From Actinotignum sanguinis (GTDB lineage: Bacteria; Actinomycetota; Actinomycetes; Actinomycetales; Actinomycetaceae), in NCBI RefSeq assembly GCF_003957255.1, contig NZ_QDIE01000005.1, positions 25,774-89,773 of the forward strand: DNA of 64,000 nucleotides, given 5' to 3'. A program made the translations under genes and the position numbers. This document shows, piece by piece, positions 1 to 12,783 of this stretch (the stretch's first letter is position 1; each line of letters starts with the position of its first letter). Under the pieces are notes generated by a model. The model was not told the origin of the DNA. It was given only the letters and a program-made list of their open reading frames with translations, and searched no databases.

Positions 1-243
1 CAGCTCCAGCTGGATCAACAGGCCGCTGAAAACGCGGAATTGCGCCATTCTCAGGTGCGTACCCTGGACCGCTCCGAGCGCATCCGCACCTATAATTTCC
101 CGGAAAATCGTATTTCCGATCACCGCACCGGCTACAAGGCCCATAATCTCGACGCGGTTCTCGATGGGGACTTGGATGCCGTCATCGATTCGGCCCGGAT
201 TATGGATGAAGCGGCTCGTATGGAAGCCGCGGAAGAAAAGTAG
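1..243 (+). CDS. prfA: Peptide chain release factor 1, C-terminal part
   Basis: This is the 3' end of the gene for release factor 1, which reads UAA and UAG stop codons in the ribosomal A site and triggers peptide release. The frame is open from base 1 to a TAG stop and gives 80 residues. The segment [18 protein letters not shown] followed by a KAHNLD stretch is the characteristic RF1 C-terminal region; the GGQ loop lies upstream of the window. The next gene, prmC, encodes the methyltransferase that modifies the RF1 GGQ glutamine, and the prfA-prmC pairing is common in bacteria. Identification is secure; the start is outside the window. Confidence 0.95.
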   Translation, partial: QLQLDQQAAENAELRHSQVRTLDRSERIRTYNFPENRISDHRTGYKAHNLDAVLDGDLDAVIDSARIMDEAARMEAAEEK

Positions 244-259
244 AAGGTAGCCGAGCGCT

Positions 260-1177
260 ATGACCACCTGGGCGGAATTGCTGGCAGGTGCCACCGCGCA
301 GCTCACCGCGGCCGGGGTAGATTCGCCGGCCGCCGATGCCCGCTGGCTGGCCGAAGCTGCCGCCGGGAAGCGCCCCGATCCGCGCACCACCCCGCCTCCG
401 GCACAGCGCGAACTTTTCACCCGGTATCTGGCCCGCCGCGCCACGCGCGAGCCACTTCAGCATATTACCGGGCGGATGTATTTCCGCTACCTCGAGCTGG
501 TATCCACCCCCGATGCGCTTATTGTGCGCCCGGAAACTGAGATCGTAGCCGACCGCGCCATCGCGGCCGCGCGGGCGTGCGTAGCCGCGCATACCCGCGG
601 GAACGGTACCGCCAGGGGGAACGACGGCGCAGCGGCGGCGCGGAACGGCGCCGCCGGGCAGCAGGCAGGCCCCCTTGTTGTCGATCTTGGCACCGGCAGC
701 GGGGCCATTGCCTTGAGTATCGCTACCGAAGTCCCCGCTGCCCGGGTGATCGGCGTCGATACAGATCCCCGGGCCTTGCACCTGGCCACCACCAATAATG
801 CTCGCTACGGCTCGCCCGTTACTTTTCTGCACCACGATGTGACTGAGCCGCTTCCCGAACTGGACCACGCGGTCGACGTCGTCGTCGCTAATCCTCCCTA
901 TATTCCACCCGATACGCCCGTGAGCGTAGAAGTGCGGGCCGATCCGGCGCGGGCCCTGTGGGGCGGGGGAGCGGACGGCCTGGACCTGCCCAGGCTTTTC
1001 GTGGCGCGCGCGGCGCAGCTACTGCGGGGCGGGGGTATCCTCGTTCTCGAACACGCCGAGACGCAGAGCGCGCCCCTGCGCGAATACGCTCGGACACAGG
1101 GTTTCACCCGGGTGGCAACCGGCCGGGACCTGGCCGGGCGAGAACGTTTTTTGGAGGCAGAATATGGACACCTGTGA
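260..1177 (+). CDS. prmC: Release factor N5-glutamine methyltransferase PrmC
   Basis: Cytoplasmic SAM-dependent enzyme that methylates the glutamine of the GGQ motif in release factors 1 and 2. The 305-residue protein has an N-terminal helical domain and a Rossmann-type methyltransferase domain with the SAM loop VVDLGTGSGAIAL near residue 144. The catalytic NPPY motif appears in VVANPPYIPP near residue 213. A low-complexity Gly/Ala/Arg/Asn insertion at about residues 112-136 is unusual between the two domains. The gene starts 16 bp after prfA and its end overlaps the next gene by 14 bp, so the three genes are probably co-transcribed. Confidence 0.95.
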   Translation: MTTWAELLAGATAQLTAAGVDSPAADARWLAEAAAGKRPDPRTTPPPAQRELFTRYLARRATREPLQHITGRMYFRYLELVSTPDALIVRPETEIVADRAIAAARACVAAHTRGNGTARGNDGAAAARNGAAGQQAGPLVVDLGTGSGAIALSIATEVPAARVIGVDTDPRALHLATTNNARYGSPVTFLHHDVTEPLPELDHAVDVVVANPPYIPPDTPVSVEVRADPARALWGGGADGLDLPRLFVARAAQLLRGGGILVLEHAETQSAPLREYARTQGFTRVATGRDLAGRERFLEAEYGHL

Positions 1178-1760
1178 TGCCGCGGTAGCCGCCCTCGCGC
1201 GCGGCGAGCTCGTGGTTCTCCCAACCGATACCGTTTACGGCCTGGGCGCGGATGCGTTTTCGCGCGCGGCTGTCACCCGGCTCCTCACCGCGAAAGGGCG
1301 CGGGCGCGATAAGCCCTCCCCGGTGCTCGTCGCCTCGATGGAGGACGCCGCCCGTTTGACCTCCGCCATCCCGGCCGGCGCCCGCGCACTCGCCGCGGCG
1401 TACTGGCCCGGGGCTCTCACCCTCATCCTCCCCGCGAATAACAGCATCGGCTGGGACCTGGGCGAAACCCACGGAACCGTGGCGCTGCGCATGCCCGATC
1501 ATCCGCTCGCTCTGGAGCTGCTGCGCCGCACCGGCCCGCTAGCCGTTTCCTCCGCGAACCTTACCGAGCACGCCCCGGCCCGCACCGCCGCGCAGGCCCG
1601 TGCGCAGCTGGGCGAGAAAGTCGCGGTGTACCTGGACGGGGGCACCGCACCGGGCGGGGTGCCGTCCACCATTGTGAGCTTCGCGGGAGAGCGGGCGCAG
1701 ATCCTGCGCCACGGCGCTATTGCTGATGAGGATATTGCCGCCATCGTGCCGCTGGGCTGA
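1164..1760 (+). CDS. tsaC: L-threonylcarbamoyladenylate synthase (Sua5/YrdC/TsaC family)
   Basis: Makes threonylcarbamoyl-AMP from threonine, bicarbonate and ATP, the first step of the t6A37 modification of ANN-decoding tRNAs. The 198-residue product is a single YrdC domain: LPTDTVYGLGADAF near residue 20, KGRGRDKPSPVLV near residue 48 and SSANLTEHAPA near residue 130 are the family signatures. It lacks the C-terminal Sua5 domain, so it is the short form. The ATG lies inside the end of prmC with GGAGG just upstream, which suggests translational coupling. The position matches the Sua5-like gene Rv1301 of M. tuberculosis. Confidence 0.93.
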   Translation: MDTCDAAVAALARGELVVLPTDTVYGLGADAFSRAAVTRLLTAKGRGRDKPSPVLVASMEDAARLTSAIPAGARALAAAYWPGALTLILPANNSIGWDLGETHGTVALRMPDHPLALELLRRTGPLAVSSANLTEHAPARTAAQARAQLGEKVAVYLDGGTAPGGVPSTIVSFAGERAQILRHGAIADEDIAAIVPLG

Positions 1761-1838
1761 AGCGATGCGGCGGCGCCGCACTGAAGCACGGTGCGAGCCG
1801 GCTAGACTGAACGGCAACAGCACTAGGAAGGAGAGAGC

Positions 1839-3041
1839 ATGCGCGTCTACCTGCTCATGATGGTGCTCAGCTGCGCCATCACTTACTTCCTAGTTCCCGC
1901 GATTCTGCGCCTGGCGCTGCGCGTGGGCGCCATGACGCAGGTGCGCGAACGCGATATCCACACCGTGCCTATCCCGCGATTGGGTGGGGTGGCGATGTTC
2001 TTGGGATTTTCGGCCTCGTTCGCCATTGCCTCACAGATCCCCTACCTGCACCGGGTGCTCGGGCCTGCCTCCCAAGCCTGGGCGATTTGGCTGGGCGCCG
2101 GGCTCATGTGCCTGGTGGGTGCCATCGACGATATCTGGGAACTCGATTGGATGACGAAACTGGCCGGCGAAGTGCTGGCCGCCGGGGTCATGGCCTGGCA
2201 GGGCGTCCAGTTCGTCACGCTGCCCTTTATGGGGCTGACCGTGGGCTCCACCCGCCTATCGATTTTCTTCACCATCCTCATGGTGGTCATCACGGTGAAC
2301 GCTGTGAATTTTATGGACGGGCTGGACGGGCTGGCCGCCGGGATCGTGGGGATTGCCTCCCTGGCTTTCTTTATTTATTCCTATATTCTTACCCGCAATG
2401 CCACCCCGGGGGATTACACCTCGGTTGCCTGCGCCGCCGCGGCGGCCACGGTGGGGATGTGCGCCGGGATTCTGCCGCATAATTTCCACCCGGCTCGTAT
2501 CTTTATGGGCGATTCGGGCGCGCTTATGCTCGGCATGGTGCTGGCCGCCTCGGCTATCCAGGTCACCGGGCAGATCGATCCGCAATCCACCTCCCTCGGC
2601 TACGCGCTCCCGGCGTATTTGCCGCTGCTGCTGGCCCTCGCCGTGGTGGTGCTGCCCCTCTCTGATTTCATCTGGGCCGTCACCCGGCGCCTGGCCCGCG
2701 GGCAGTCTCCTTTCCACGCCGACGCCGGCCACCTCCACCACCGCCTGCTACGCCTGGGCCATTCGCATACCGGCACCGTGCTCATTCTCTATCTGTGGAC
2801 GGCTATTTTCTCCTTCAGCTGCATGTTGCTTATTGTGCTACCCGCCCGGCACGTCGCCCTGATCGGTGCGGCGGGGGTGGTGCTCGGTTGCGTGGTCACC
2901 TTCGGGATGTTTGGCCGACGGCGCAGCTCGGCGGCGCGCGGGGAGCGAATCCCGGAGGAGAATGCCGGAGATGCGCCTGTTTCCATGATTGAGCAGGCGA
3001 GGGAAACAGAGCCGGTGCAGGAAGCGGAGGAACATCAATGA
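1839..3041 (+). CDS. wecA: WecA-type undecaprenyl-phosphate GlcNAc-1-phosphate transferase
   Basis: Polytopic membrane enzyme of the MraY/WecA superfamily that transfers a sugar-1-phosphate from a UDP-sugar to a polyprenyl phosphate, starting synthesis of a cell-wall glycan. The 400 residues contain about ten or eleven hydrophobic segments. The Mg-binding motif NFMDGLDGLAAG lies near residue 156 and a second conserved loop MGDSGALMLG near residue 225; HADAGHLHHRLL near residue 293 is the His-rich cytoplasmic loop of the WecA/TagO branch. AAGGAGAG precedes the ATG. Its place upstream of the atp operon matches rfe (Rv1302) in M. tuberculosis. The substrate is inferred from family and synteny. 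Confidence 0.9.
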   Translation: MRVYLLMMVLSCAITYFLVPAILRLALRVGAMTQVRERDIHTVPIPRLGGVAMFLGFSASFAIASQIPYLHRVLGPASQAWAIWLGAGLMCLVGAIDDIWELDWMTKLAGEVLAAGVMAWQGVQFVTLPFMGLTVGSTRLSIFFTILMVVITVNAVNFMDGLDGLAAGIVGIASLAFFIYSYILTRNATPGDYTSVACAAAAATVGMCAGILPHNFHPARIFMGDSGALMLGMVLAASAIQVTGQIDPQSTSLGYALPAYLPLLLALAVVVLPLSDFIWAVTRRLARGQSPFHADAGHLHHRLLRLGHSHTGTVLILYLWTAIFSFSCMLLIVLPARHVALIGAAGVVLGCVVTFGMFGRRRSSAARGERIPEENAGDAPVSMIEQARETEPVQEAEEHQ

Positions 3042-3457
3042 GGGCCCAATCCGGGTGGGGGGCCGCCCCGAGCGGAGGCGCCGCGCGCTTGCTGCGCCGT
3101 GCCCAGCTAAGCGCAACACTCGGATGCGTCGTCGTCGGAATAATCGGAATAGCGATGTGCCTGCTTGCCGGTCAAGGTGAGCACGCCTGCGCCGTGGGAT
3201 GGGCCACCCTCATTGCGTTTATCCTCCAGGTGGTGACCTGGGGCAGTGCACGTTACCTGCCCGGTGGGAGCGGATGGGCCCTGGCTAGCTACGCGGTCAA
3301 ACTCGTGGTGGTGTTGGGCGGCCTCGGGGCGGTGCGGACTTTGACCGCCGCGCCGGTGGGAACCGCGGCGCTGGCGCTTGCCGGGCTCATTATCTGTGCG
3401 CTCGCGGTGCAATCGTGGGTGGTATTACGCGCGGATCTTCGTGCGACCGCATCGTGA
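3038..3457 (+). CDS. AtpI-like small membrane protein ahead of the ATP synthase operon
   Basis: A 139-residue protein with four hydrophobic stretches (roughly residues 29-47, 52-68, 77-95 and 107-127), overlapping the wecA stop by ATGA. I see no catalytic motif. Small four-helix membrane proteins in this position, just before atpB, are normally annotated as ATP synthase protein I-like; AtpI helps assemble the c-ring or import magnesium in some bacteria. Assignment rests on position, size and topology rather than on a sequence signature. It could alternatively be functionally linked to the transferase it overlaps. Confidence 0.7.
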   Translation: MRAQSGWGAAPSGGAARLLRRAQLSATLGCVVVGIIGIAMCLLAGQGEHACAVGWATLIAFILQVVTWGSARYLPGGSGWALASYAVKLVVVLGGLGAVRTLTAAPVGTAALALAGLIICALAVQSWVVLRADLRATAS

Positions 3458-3678
3458 GCCGGCCGGGATGCCAGGCCGCGTTTCGCGGGTATATTCGGGA
3501 ACAGGGCGCTTAGTCCTAGCCGCGCAGAGGCGGTAAGAGTAACGTAGACCACTGTTCACGGCGGCAAAGTTCAAGGCCGCGCGGTGATGACAATTGTGAT
3601 TTCCACGCTAAGATAGGTTAGCAGTGCCGTTCAGGCGGGGTTCCCGCCGCGGAAAGATTCGATGGAGAGGGTGAGCGC
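3458..3678. other. Intergenic region upstream of atpB
   Basis: These 221 bases separate the AtpI-like gene from atpB and are less GC-rich near their right end. A candidate promoter lies at 3587-3614. The atpB ribosome-binding site GGAGAGG is at about 3664-3670. No open reading frame here resembles a protein. Confidence 0.5.
3587..3614 (+). promoter_or_regulatory. Candidate promoter of the atp operon
   Basis: ATGACA at 3587-3592 matches the -35 consensus TTGACA at five of six positions, and TAAGAT at 3609-3614 fits a TAnnnT -10 box, with a 16-bp spacer. It lies 65 bp upstream of the atpB start. Judged by eye only. Confidence 0.4.
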
Positions 3679-4739
<1,061 letters not shown>

Positions 4740-4742
4740 GCA

Positions 4743-5273
4743 ATGTATCTCGCTGAAGAACACAGTGTTATCATTCCGGCCATTCCGGATCTGCTGTGGG
4801 GCACGGTATCTTTCCTCATCGTCGCCATCGCGGTGTATAAATTCGCCTGGCCGACGCTGACGAAGATGCTTGATGAGCGGCGGGAGAAAATCGAAGAAGG
4901 TTTGCTCGCTGCCGAGCGCGCCCGCGAGGAAGTGGCTCAAGAACGCGCCACCATCCAGTCCGAAAAGGACGCTGCGGTGCGCGAAGCCGCGGATATCCGC
5001 GCCCAGGCACAGTCCAATGCCTCCGATATTATCGAGCGTGCACGCCGGGAAGCCGGCGAAGAAGCGCGGCGCATTTCCGCCGCGGCTCAGGTTCAGATTA
5101 AGGCTGATACCGACGCCGCCGCGCGGATTCTCCGCGCGGATCTGGGCACTATGGCTTCGCAGCTGGCCGGTCGTATCGTGGGTGAGCAGATTCGCCTCGA
5201 TCCGAGTGTGAACCAGGGCGTCGTCGATTCGTTCCTCGATAATCTCGAGGAGCAGGCGCGAACGGGGGCGTAA
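4743..5273 (+). CDS. atpF: ATP synthase Fo subunit b
   Basis: Peripheral-stalk subunit linking Fo to F1. The 176 residues consist of one N-terminal membrane helix (about 13-35) and a long charged amphipathic helix rich in Glu, Arg and Ala that dimerises, ending near the delta-binding region. The gene begins 3 bp after atpE and its stop overlaps the start of atpH (TAATG). Here b and delta are separate proteins, unlike the fused b-delta of mycobacteria. Confidence 0.96.
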   Translation: MYLAEEHSVIIPAIPDLLWGTVSFLIVAIAVYKFAWPTLTKMLDERREKIEEGLLAAERAREEVAQERATIQSEKDAAVREAADIRAQAQSNASDIIERARREAGEEARRISAAAQVQIKADTDAAARILRADLGTMASQLAGRIVGEQIRLDPSVNQGVVDSFLDNLEEQARTGA

Positions 5274-6112
5274 TGCGGTCCACGAGTAAGCAATCCGCCG
5301 CCGCGGTCACCGCCGAGTGGGACGCCCTGCTTCAGGAATATCCCGGCCAGGAAATTGACTTGGCGCGCGAACTTTTCGCCGCTGCAGACGCCATCAATGC
5401 CTCTCCTTCCCTGCGTGGAACCCTCGCGGATACCACCCGGGCTGGTGCGGCACGGGAAAGCCTGGCAGGTGCCATTTTCGCCGCCCACGTGAGCGCACCG
5501 GTTCTTACGGTGCTGCGCGCGGTAGCGGGGCGGACGTGGACGGAGGACGCTGATCTCGTCACGACCGTGGATACCCTCGGCGCACACGCTGTATTGGTCC
5601 GGGCGCGTGGCGCCGGGGTGCTCTCCGGCGTCGAAGATGAGCTCTACCAGCTTATGCGTACGCTTAAAGAAACTCCCGATCTGCGCATCACGCTCTCCCG
5701 CGAGGAATACTCCGCGGAGGAACGCGCGGCGCTCTTTGATCGGGTGGTTCCGAATATTCGGGAGGAAACCCGGGTACTCGCGCACCGCGCCCTCGCGCGA
5801 GTGCGGGAGATGACCCTGGCCGCCTCACTCATGGAGTACGCGGTCCAGGCAGCGGATTTGGGCGATGTTTCCGGAGTATCGGTGCTGGTGGCCCAGCCGC
5901 TCACGGCGAACCAAGAGGAACGCCTCCAGCGCGCCCTGACCGCGATGTACGGAACCGAAGTTTCCATCCACGTTTCGGTAGATCCGACTGTAGTGGGCGG
6001 CATGCGTATCCAGCACGGTTCGGATGTTATTGACGCGACGCTGCAGTCCAGAATTAAAGATGTACGCGATAAAGTCGCGGCCATGCCGGCGGCACCGGCG
6101 AGCAACAGGTAA
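5273..6112 (+). CDS. atpH: ATP synthase F1 subunit delta
   Basis: Connects the top of the F1 hexamer to the b stalk. The 279 residues exceed the roughly 180 of the Escherichia coli delta subunit and match the longer actinobacterial form. The C-terminal part with VSVLVAQPLTANQEERLQRAL, MYGTEVSIHVSVDPTVVGGMRIQHGSDVIDATL is the OSCP/delta signature. It is translationally coupled to atpF through a one-base overlap and followed by atpA after 9 bp. Confidence 0.96.
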   Translation: MRSTSKQSAAAVTAEWDALLQEYPGQEIDLARELFAAADAINASPSLRGTLADTTRAGAARESLAGAIFAAHVSAPVLTVLRAVAGRTWTEDADLVTTVDTLGAHAVLVRARGAGVLSGVEDELYQLMRTLKETPDLRITLSREEYSAEERAALFDRVVPNIREETRVLAHRALARVREMTLAASLMEYAVQAADLGDVSGVSVLVAQPLTANQEERLQRALTAMYGTEVSIHVSVDPTVVGGMRIQHGSDVIDATLQSRIKDVRDKVAAMPAAPASNR

Positions 6113-6121
6113 GGAAAAAGA

Positions 6122-7747
6122 ATGGCTGATCTGACAATCCAGCCCGAAGAGATTCGGGCAGCGCTCGATAACTTCGTGCGTAGCTACACGCCGGAGCAGT
6201 CCGAGAGTGAGCAAGTTGGTCACGTCACCATGACGGCGGACGGCATCGCCCGCGTGGCCGGCCTGCCCGGTGCGATGGCCAATGAACTTCTCGTTTTTGA
6301 GGATGGCACCCGCGGACTGGCGATGAACCTGGAAGAGCGGGAAATCGGCGTTGTGGTTCTCGGTGACTTCTCCAATATTGAAGAAGGCCAGGAAGTGCGC
6401 CGCAGCGGTGAGGTGCTCTCCGTCCCGGTGGGCGACGGATACCTCGGCCGCACGGTGGATCCGCTCGGTAAGCCGATTGACGGCCTGGGTGAAATTGAGA
6501 ATCTCAGCGGCCGGCGTGCCCTGGAGCTGCAGGCTCCCGGCGTGATGATGCGTAAGTCGGTGCACGAACCGCTAGAAACCGGTATCAAGGCTATTGACTC
6601 GATGACCCCGATTGGGCGCGGCCAGCGCCAGCTCATCATCGGGGATCGGCAGACGGGTAAAACTGCCCTCGCGATTGACACCATCCTCAACCAGCGCAAG
6701 AACTGGGAAACCGGGGATCCCTCCAAGCAGGTGCGCTGCATTTACGTGGCCATCGGCCAGAAGGGCTCCACCATCGCTTCGGTGCGCGGTACCCTGGCCC
6801 GTTACGGCGCGCTGGAGTACACCACCATCGTGGCCTCCCCGGCATCCGATCCGGCGGGCTTTAAGTACCTGGCCCCCTACACCGGTTCGGCTATCGGCCA
6901 GCACTGGATGTACGAAGGTAAGCACGTGCTTATCGTCTTTGACGATCTTTCTAAGCAGGCGGAAGCCTACCGAGCCGTGTCCTTGCTGCTGCGCCGCCCG
7001 CCGGGGCGTGAAGCCTACCCGGGCGACGTTTTCTACCTGCATTCGCGCCTGCTGGAACGCTGCGCCAAGCTCTCCGATGAACTGGGTGGAGGTTCCATGA
7101 CCGGCCTTCCGATTGTGGAAACCAAGGCGAATGACGTCTCGGCCTATATTCCGACCAACGTTATTTCCATTACCGACGGTCAGATCTTCTTGCAGTCCGA
7201 CCTCTTCAACTCCAATCAGCGCCCGGCCGTGGACGTGGGTATCTCGGTGTCCCGCGTGGGCGGCGATGCGCAGATCAAGGCGATGAAGAAGGTTGCCGGT
7301 ACCCTGAAGATCACCCTGGCCCAGTACCGCTCCCAGGCGGCCTTCGCGATGTTTGCCTCGGATCTTGATCCGGCCACCCGCCAGCAGCTCACCCGCGGTG
7401 AGCGCCTCATGGAGCTGCTCAAACAACCGCAGTACACCCCGTACCCCATTGAGGAACAGGTGGTTTCGGTCTGGGCCGGCTCGAAGGGCTATCTCGATGA
7501 TGTCCCGGTGGAGAAGGTGCACGATTGGGAAGCTCGCATGCTCGACTACGTGCGGCACAACTCCTCGGTGCTGGAAACCATCGCGACTACCGGTGAGATG
7601 GATAAGGATCTCGAAGCCGAACTCGAAGCCACGGTGAGTGCCTTCACGGAGTCCTACCGCACCGCCGAAAACCTGCCCGCGGGTGGGGAAGAGGATGTCC
7701 CGGCCGAACAGGCCCGTGAAACTCTCGCGCGGCCGACGAAGGGTTAA
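6122..7747 (+). CDS. atpA: ATP synthase F1 subunit alpha
   Basis: Non-catalytic nucleotide-binding subunit of the F1 hexamer. The 541-residue protein has the N-terminal beta-barrel, the P-loop GDRQTGKT near residues 174-181, and the family signature [17 protein letters not shown] near residue 360. The C-terminal tail after about residue 510 is acidic and variable, as in other actinobacteria. AAGGAAAAAG precedes the ATG. Confidence 0.98.
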   Translation: MADLTIQPEEIRAALDNFVRSYTPEQSESEQVGHVTMTADGIARVAGLPGAMANELLVFEDGTRGLAMNLEEREIGVVVLGDFSNIEEGQEVRRSGEVLSVPVGDGYLGRTVDPLGKPIDGLGEIENLSGRRALELQAPGVMMRKSVHEPLETGIKAIDSMTPIGRGQRQLIIGDRQTGKTALAIDTILNQRKNWETGDPSKQVRCIYVAIGQKGSTIASVRGTLARYGALEYTTIVASPASDPAGFKYLAPYTGSAIGQHWMYEGKHVLIVFDDLSKQAEAYRAVSLLLRRPPGREAYPGDVFYLHSRLLERCAKLSDELGGGSMTGLPIVETKANDVSAYIPTNVISITDGQIFLQSDLFNSNQRPAVDVGISVSRVGGDAQIKAMKKVAGTLKITLAQYRSQAAFAMFASDLDPATRQQLTRGERLMELLKQPQYTPYPIEEQVVSVWAGSKGYLDDVPVEKVHDWEARMLDYVRHNSSVLETIATTGEMDKDLEAELEATVSAFTESYRTAENLPAGGEEDVPAEQARETLARPTKG

Positions 7748-7750
7748 TCG

Positions 7751-10172
<2,422 letters not shown>

Positions 10173-10173
<1 letters not shown>

Positions 10174-10448
10174 TGCTGGACGTTGAGATCGTTTCCCAGC
10201 GGGAGCTGGCGTGGCGCGGTAACGCCGAATCGGTGACCGCGCCCGGCACCGAAGGCTCGGTGGGTATCCTCACGGACCACACCCCGCTCGTCGCCCTCCT
10301 CACGGAAGGCAATGTCGAGGTGCGCGGCTGCGAGGACGGACGCGATCGCAGCTTCACGATGTCCGGCTCCGGCTTCCTCACGGTGACCGCTAACCAGGTT
10401 ATCGTGGTGGCCGATTCGGTCACCGAGCAGTCGGTTAGCGGGCAGTAG
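10173..10448 (+). CDS. atpC: ATP synthase F1 subunit epsilon
   Basis: Regulatory and coupling subunit on the rotor. From the ATG that overlaps the atpD stop, the product is 91 residues, essentially the N-terminal beta-sandwich (VTAPGTEGSVGILTDHTPLVALL is the signature). The C-terminal helical hairpin present in many bacteria is missing, as in other short actinobacterial epsilon subunits, so the usual helix-up inhibition of ATP hydrolysis is unlikely. The upstream in-frame extension lies within atpD and is rejected. Confidence 0.95.
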
Positions 10449-10461
10449 GCGGAGAGCGCGA

Positions 10462-10851
10462 ATGAGCTGGCAAAGCGTAGCACTGATCGTCGTGCTGGTT
10501 CTCCTCGCGCTCCTCATCTACTTCCTGGCGCGGGTGCGGTACCTCTTCAACCAGTGGGGGTCCTCCCAGGCGGCGGTACGCCGGCAGCACCGCTGGCATA
10601 CCGGCGTGGTGTTTTTCCGCACCGATGCGCTGGAATGGTTTAGGGTCGCCTCCCTATCCTGGCGCCCGGCGCTGCGCCTCGACCGGCGTTCCCTGAGCAT
10701 CAACCTGGTTAAAGTCCGTGACGATATCGCCACCGCCCGCGTGGGGGATGCTCATACAGAAATTGATATGGCCATGAGCTGCCAAGCGCATACCGCGCTG
10801 GTGGCGTGGGCGGATTCGGCCCCGCCCCGGGGAGATTGGGTGTTGTTCTAG
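10462..10851 (+). CDS. DUF2550 membrane-anchored protein
   Basis: A 129-residue protein with one N-terminal membrane helix (about residues 5-25) followed by a small soluble domain (RWHTGVVFFRTDALEWFRV, LSWRPALRLDRRSLSI). This arrangement and its place directly after atpC and before nucS fit the actinobacterial DUF2550 family (Rv1312 in M. tuberculosis). The biochemical role is unknown. It abuts nucS with no gap, so the two are probably co-translated. Confidence 0.85.
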   Translation: MSWQSVALIVVLVLLALLIYFLARVRYLFNQWGSSQAAVRRQHRWHTGVVFFRTDALEWFRVASLSWRPALRLDRRSLSINLVKVRDDIATARVGDAHTEIDMAMSCQAHTALVAWADSAPPRGDWVLF

Positions 10852-11547
10852 ATGCGCGTTGTTTTTGCTACCTGTTCGGTGGATTATTCCGGACGCCTGG
10901 ACGCGCATCTCGAACCGGCCACTCGGCTCCTCATGGTCAAGGCGGATGGCTCGGTGCTGGTTCATGCAGATACCGGCTCCTACAAGCCCCTCAACTGGAT
11001 GATGGGCCCAACCCTCTTCACCGAAGAAGAACCGAGCGCGGCCGAGCGCGAGGCGGGCGTGCGCACCATCTGGAACGTGGAGCACAAGAAAACCGATGAC
11101 CGGCTGGTTATTCGGATCTACGAGGTCTTTTCTGATTACGAGCAAGACCTCGGGGTGGATCCCGGACTCGTCAAGGACGGGGTGGAAGCGCACCTGCAAA
11201 AACTGCTGGCCGAACAGGTGGAACGCATCGCCCCGCAGGCCAGCTTGGTGCGCCGGGAGTATCCCACCGCCATCGGTCCGGTCGATCTGATGGTGCGCGA
11301 CGGCGAGGGTGGCTATATCGCCGTCGAAATTAAACGCCGCGGCGAAATCGACGGGGTCGAACAGCTCACCCGCTACCTCGACCTCTTGCGCCGCGATCCC
11401 CTCCTCACCCCGCTGCGCGGTATTTTCGCAGCCCAGGAAATCAAACCTCAGGCCCGTGTGCTGGCCGAAGACCGCGGCATTGACTGTATGATCTTGAATT
11501 ACGACGATATGCGTGGCATAGACCACCCGGAGGATCGACTGTTTTAG
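10852..11547 (+). CDS. nucS: Mismatch-specific endonuclease NucS/EndoMS
   Basis: Actinobacterial and archaeal nuclease that replaces MutSL-type mismatch repair by making double-strand cuts at mispairs. The 231 residues contain the N-terminal dimerisation domain and the C-terminal RecB-like nuclease domain: [38 protein letters not shown] carries the Asp, Glu-X-Lys and downstream Gln/Tyr residues of the active site near residues 143-180. It ends with a short acidic tail DHPEDRLF of the type that binds the sliding clamp. Length is normal. Confidence 0.95.
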   Translation: MRVVFATCSVDYSGRLDAHLEPATRLLMVKADGSVLVHADTGSYKPLNWMMGPTLFTEEEPSAAEREAGVRTIWNVEHKKTDDRLVIRIYEVFSDYEQDLGVDPGLVKDGVEAHLQKLLAEQVERIAPQASLVRREYPTAIGPVDLMVRDGEGGYIAVEIKRRGEIDGVEQLTRYLDLLRRDPLLTPLRGIFAAQEIKPQARVLAEDRGIDCMILNYDDMRGIDHPEDRLF

Positions 11548-11556
11548 GACGGGATA

Positions 11557-12717
11557 ATGGGGTTCTTATACGGCCGGGCAGCGTTGCCCGGCGGCGTACG
11601 CGAATGTGAAATCGCGTGGGACAAGGGAGTTCTCACGCGGGTAGATACGGTATCGAGCGATGTGACGGCAGAGCTCCCGGAGGGGTGGCTCATCCTCCCC
11701 GGGCTCGTTGATGAACACTGCCACGGCGGGGGAGGGGCTTCCTTCCCGGATGCGAAAGATAGCGCGGAAGTGGCGCAGGCGGCCGGGGAACACCTGGCGC
11801 ACGGGACCACTTCGATAGCCGCGGCTCTCACCACCCTGAGCGTGGAGCGCATGGAGGCCGGGGCAAGTTTGCTGGCCGATGCGGTCGAGGATGGGACCCT
11901 GGCCGCCATTCTTATTGAGGGGCCTTTCCTTTCTAGCGAGCGAGCGGGGGCGCAAAACCCCGCCTATTTGGAAACCCCGAGCGTGGAGATCGCCAACCGG
12001 CTCCTCACCGCTGCCCGCGGGCATGCCTGGGGCATGACGCTCGCCCCCGAGCTATCGGGGGCGAGCGAGGTGGTGGACCTGCTGCTTGAGCACGGTGTGG
12101 TGCCCACCTGGGGGCATACCCACGCGGAGGCCGGCCCGGCGCGGGAGCTCCAGGAGCGGGCGATGGCGGGCGGAGCAACCCCGGTGGCCACCCACCTCTT
12201 TAATGCCATGCGCGAATTGCGCCACCGTGCGCCCGGTCCGGTAGCCGAGTATTTGGCTGCCGCGCGGCGCGGCAGCTGCGTCGTCGAACTTATTGGAGAC
12301 GGCGTGCATATTAGCTCCGAGCTGGTGCGCAACGTGGTCGAAATCGTGGGCCCGGAAAATATCGCGCTCATCACCGATGCCATGGCGGCTGCCGGTATGG
12401 CGGATGGTACCTACGAGCTGGGCGGGCTGCGGGTGCACGTGACCGACGGGCAGGCGCGGCTGCGCGGGGGCAATCTCGCGGGCGGCACCTCGCATCTTCT
12501 CGATATTGTGCGCACCGTGGTCGGCGCAGGAGTCGATATGAACGACGCCGTTACCATGGCGAGCGCCACCCCGGCCCGCGTGATGGGCTTGACCGATCGC
12601 GGCTCCCTCGAGGTGGGCAAACGTGCGGATCTGCTGGTTGTGGATGAGGAGCTGCGCCCGCGGCGGGTCTACCGAGCCGGGCAGTTGGTTGCGCAGGACG
12701 GCAAGCTGGTTGCATAG
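11557..12717 (+). CDS. nagA: N-acetylglucosamine-6-phosphate deacetylase
   Basis: Amidohydrolase that converts GlcNAc-6-phosphate to glucosamine-6-phosphate, feeding recycled or imported amino sugar into glycolysis or cell-wall synthesis. The 386 residues have the metal-binding LVDEHCHGGGG motif near residue 50, EGPFLSSERAGAQNP near 122, THLFNAMREL near 208 and the catalytic aspartate in LITDAMAAAG near 275. It begins 9 bp after nucS; no other nag gene is nearby. Length and motifs are normal. Confidence 0.94.
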   Translation: MGFLYGRAALPGGVRECEIAWDKGVLTRVDTVSSDVTAELPEGWLILPGLVDEHCHGGGGASFPDAKDSAEVAQAAGEHLAHGTTSIAAALTTLSVERMEAGASLLADAVEDGTLAAILIEGPFLSSERAGAQNPAYLETPSVEIANRLLTAARGHAWGMTLAPELSGASEVVDLLLEHGVVPTWGHTHAEAGPARELQERAMAGGATPVATHLFNAMRELRHRAPGPVAEYLAAARRGSCVVELIGDGVHISSELVRNVVEIVGPENIALITDAMAAAGMADGTYELGGLRVHVTDGQARLRGGNLAGGTSHLLDIVRTVVGAGVDMNDAVTMASATPARVMGLTDRGSLEVGKRADLLVVDEELRPRRVYRAGQLVAQDGKLVA

Positions 12718-12749
12718 CCGGGAGACTGCGGCGTCGTACGCGATGCTAG

Positions 12750-12777
12750 TGGACTCTGCGCGCTCAGGGGCTACCAT
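12750..12777 (+). promoter_or_regulatory. Candidate leaderless promoter
   Basis: TGGACT at 12750-12755 and TACCAT at 12772-12777 are spaced by 16 bp. The -10 box ends six bases before the ATG at 12784, so transcription would begin at or next to the start codon. No Shine-Dalgarno sequence precedes this ATG. Confidence 0.5.
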
Positions 12778-12783
12778 GGAAGA

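Noticed and set aside
40..243. Separate small gene at the left edge
   Set aside because: The frame is open to base 1 and the sequence is the C-terminus of release factor 1.
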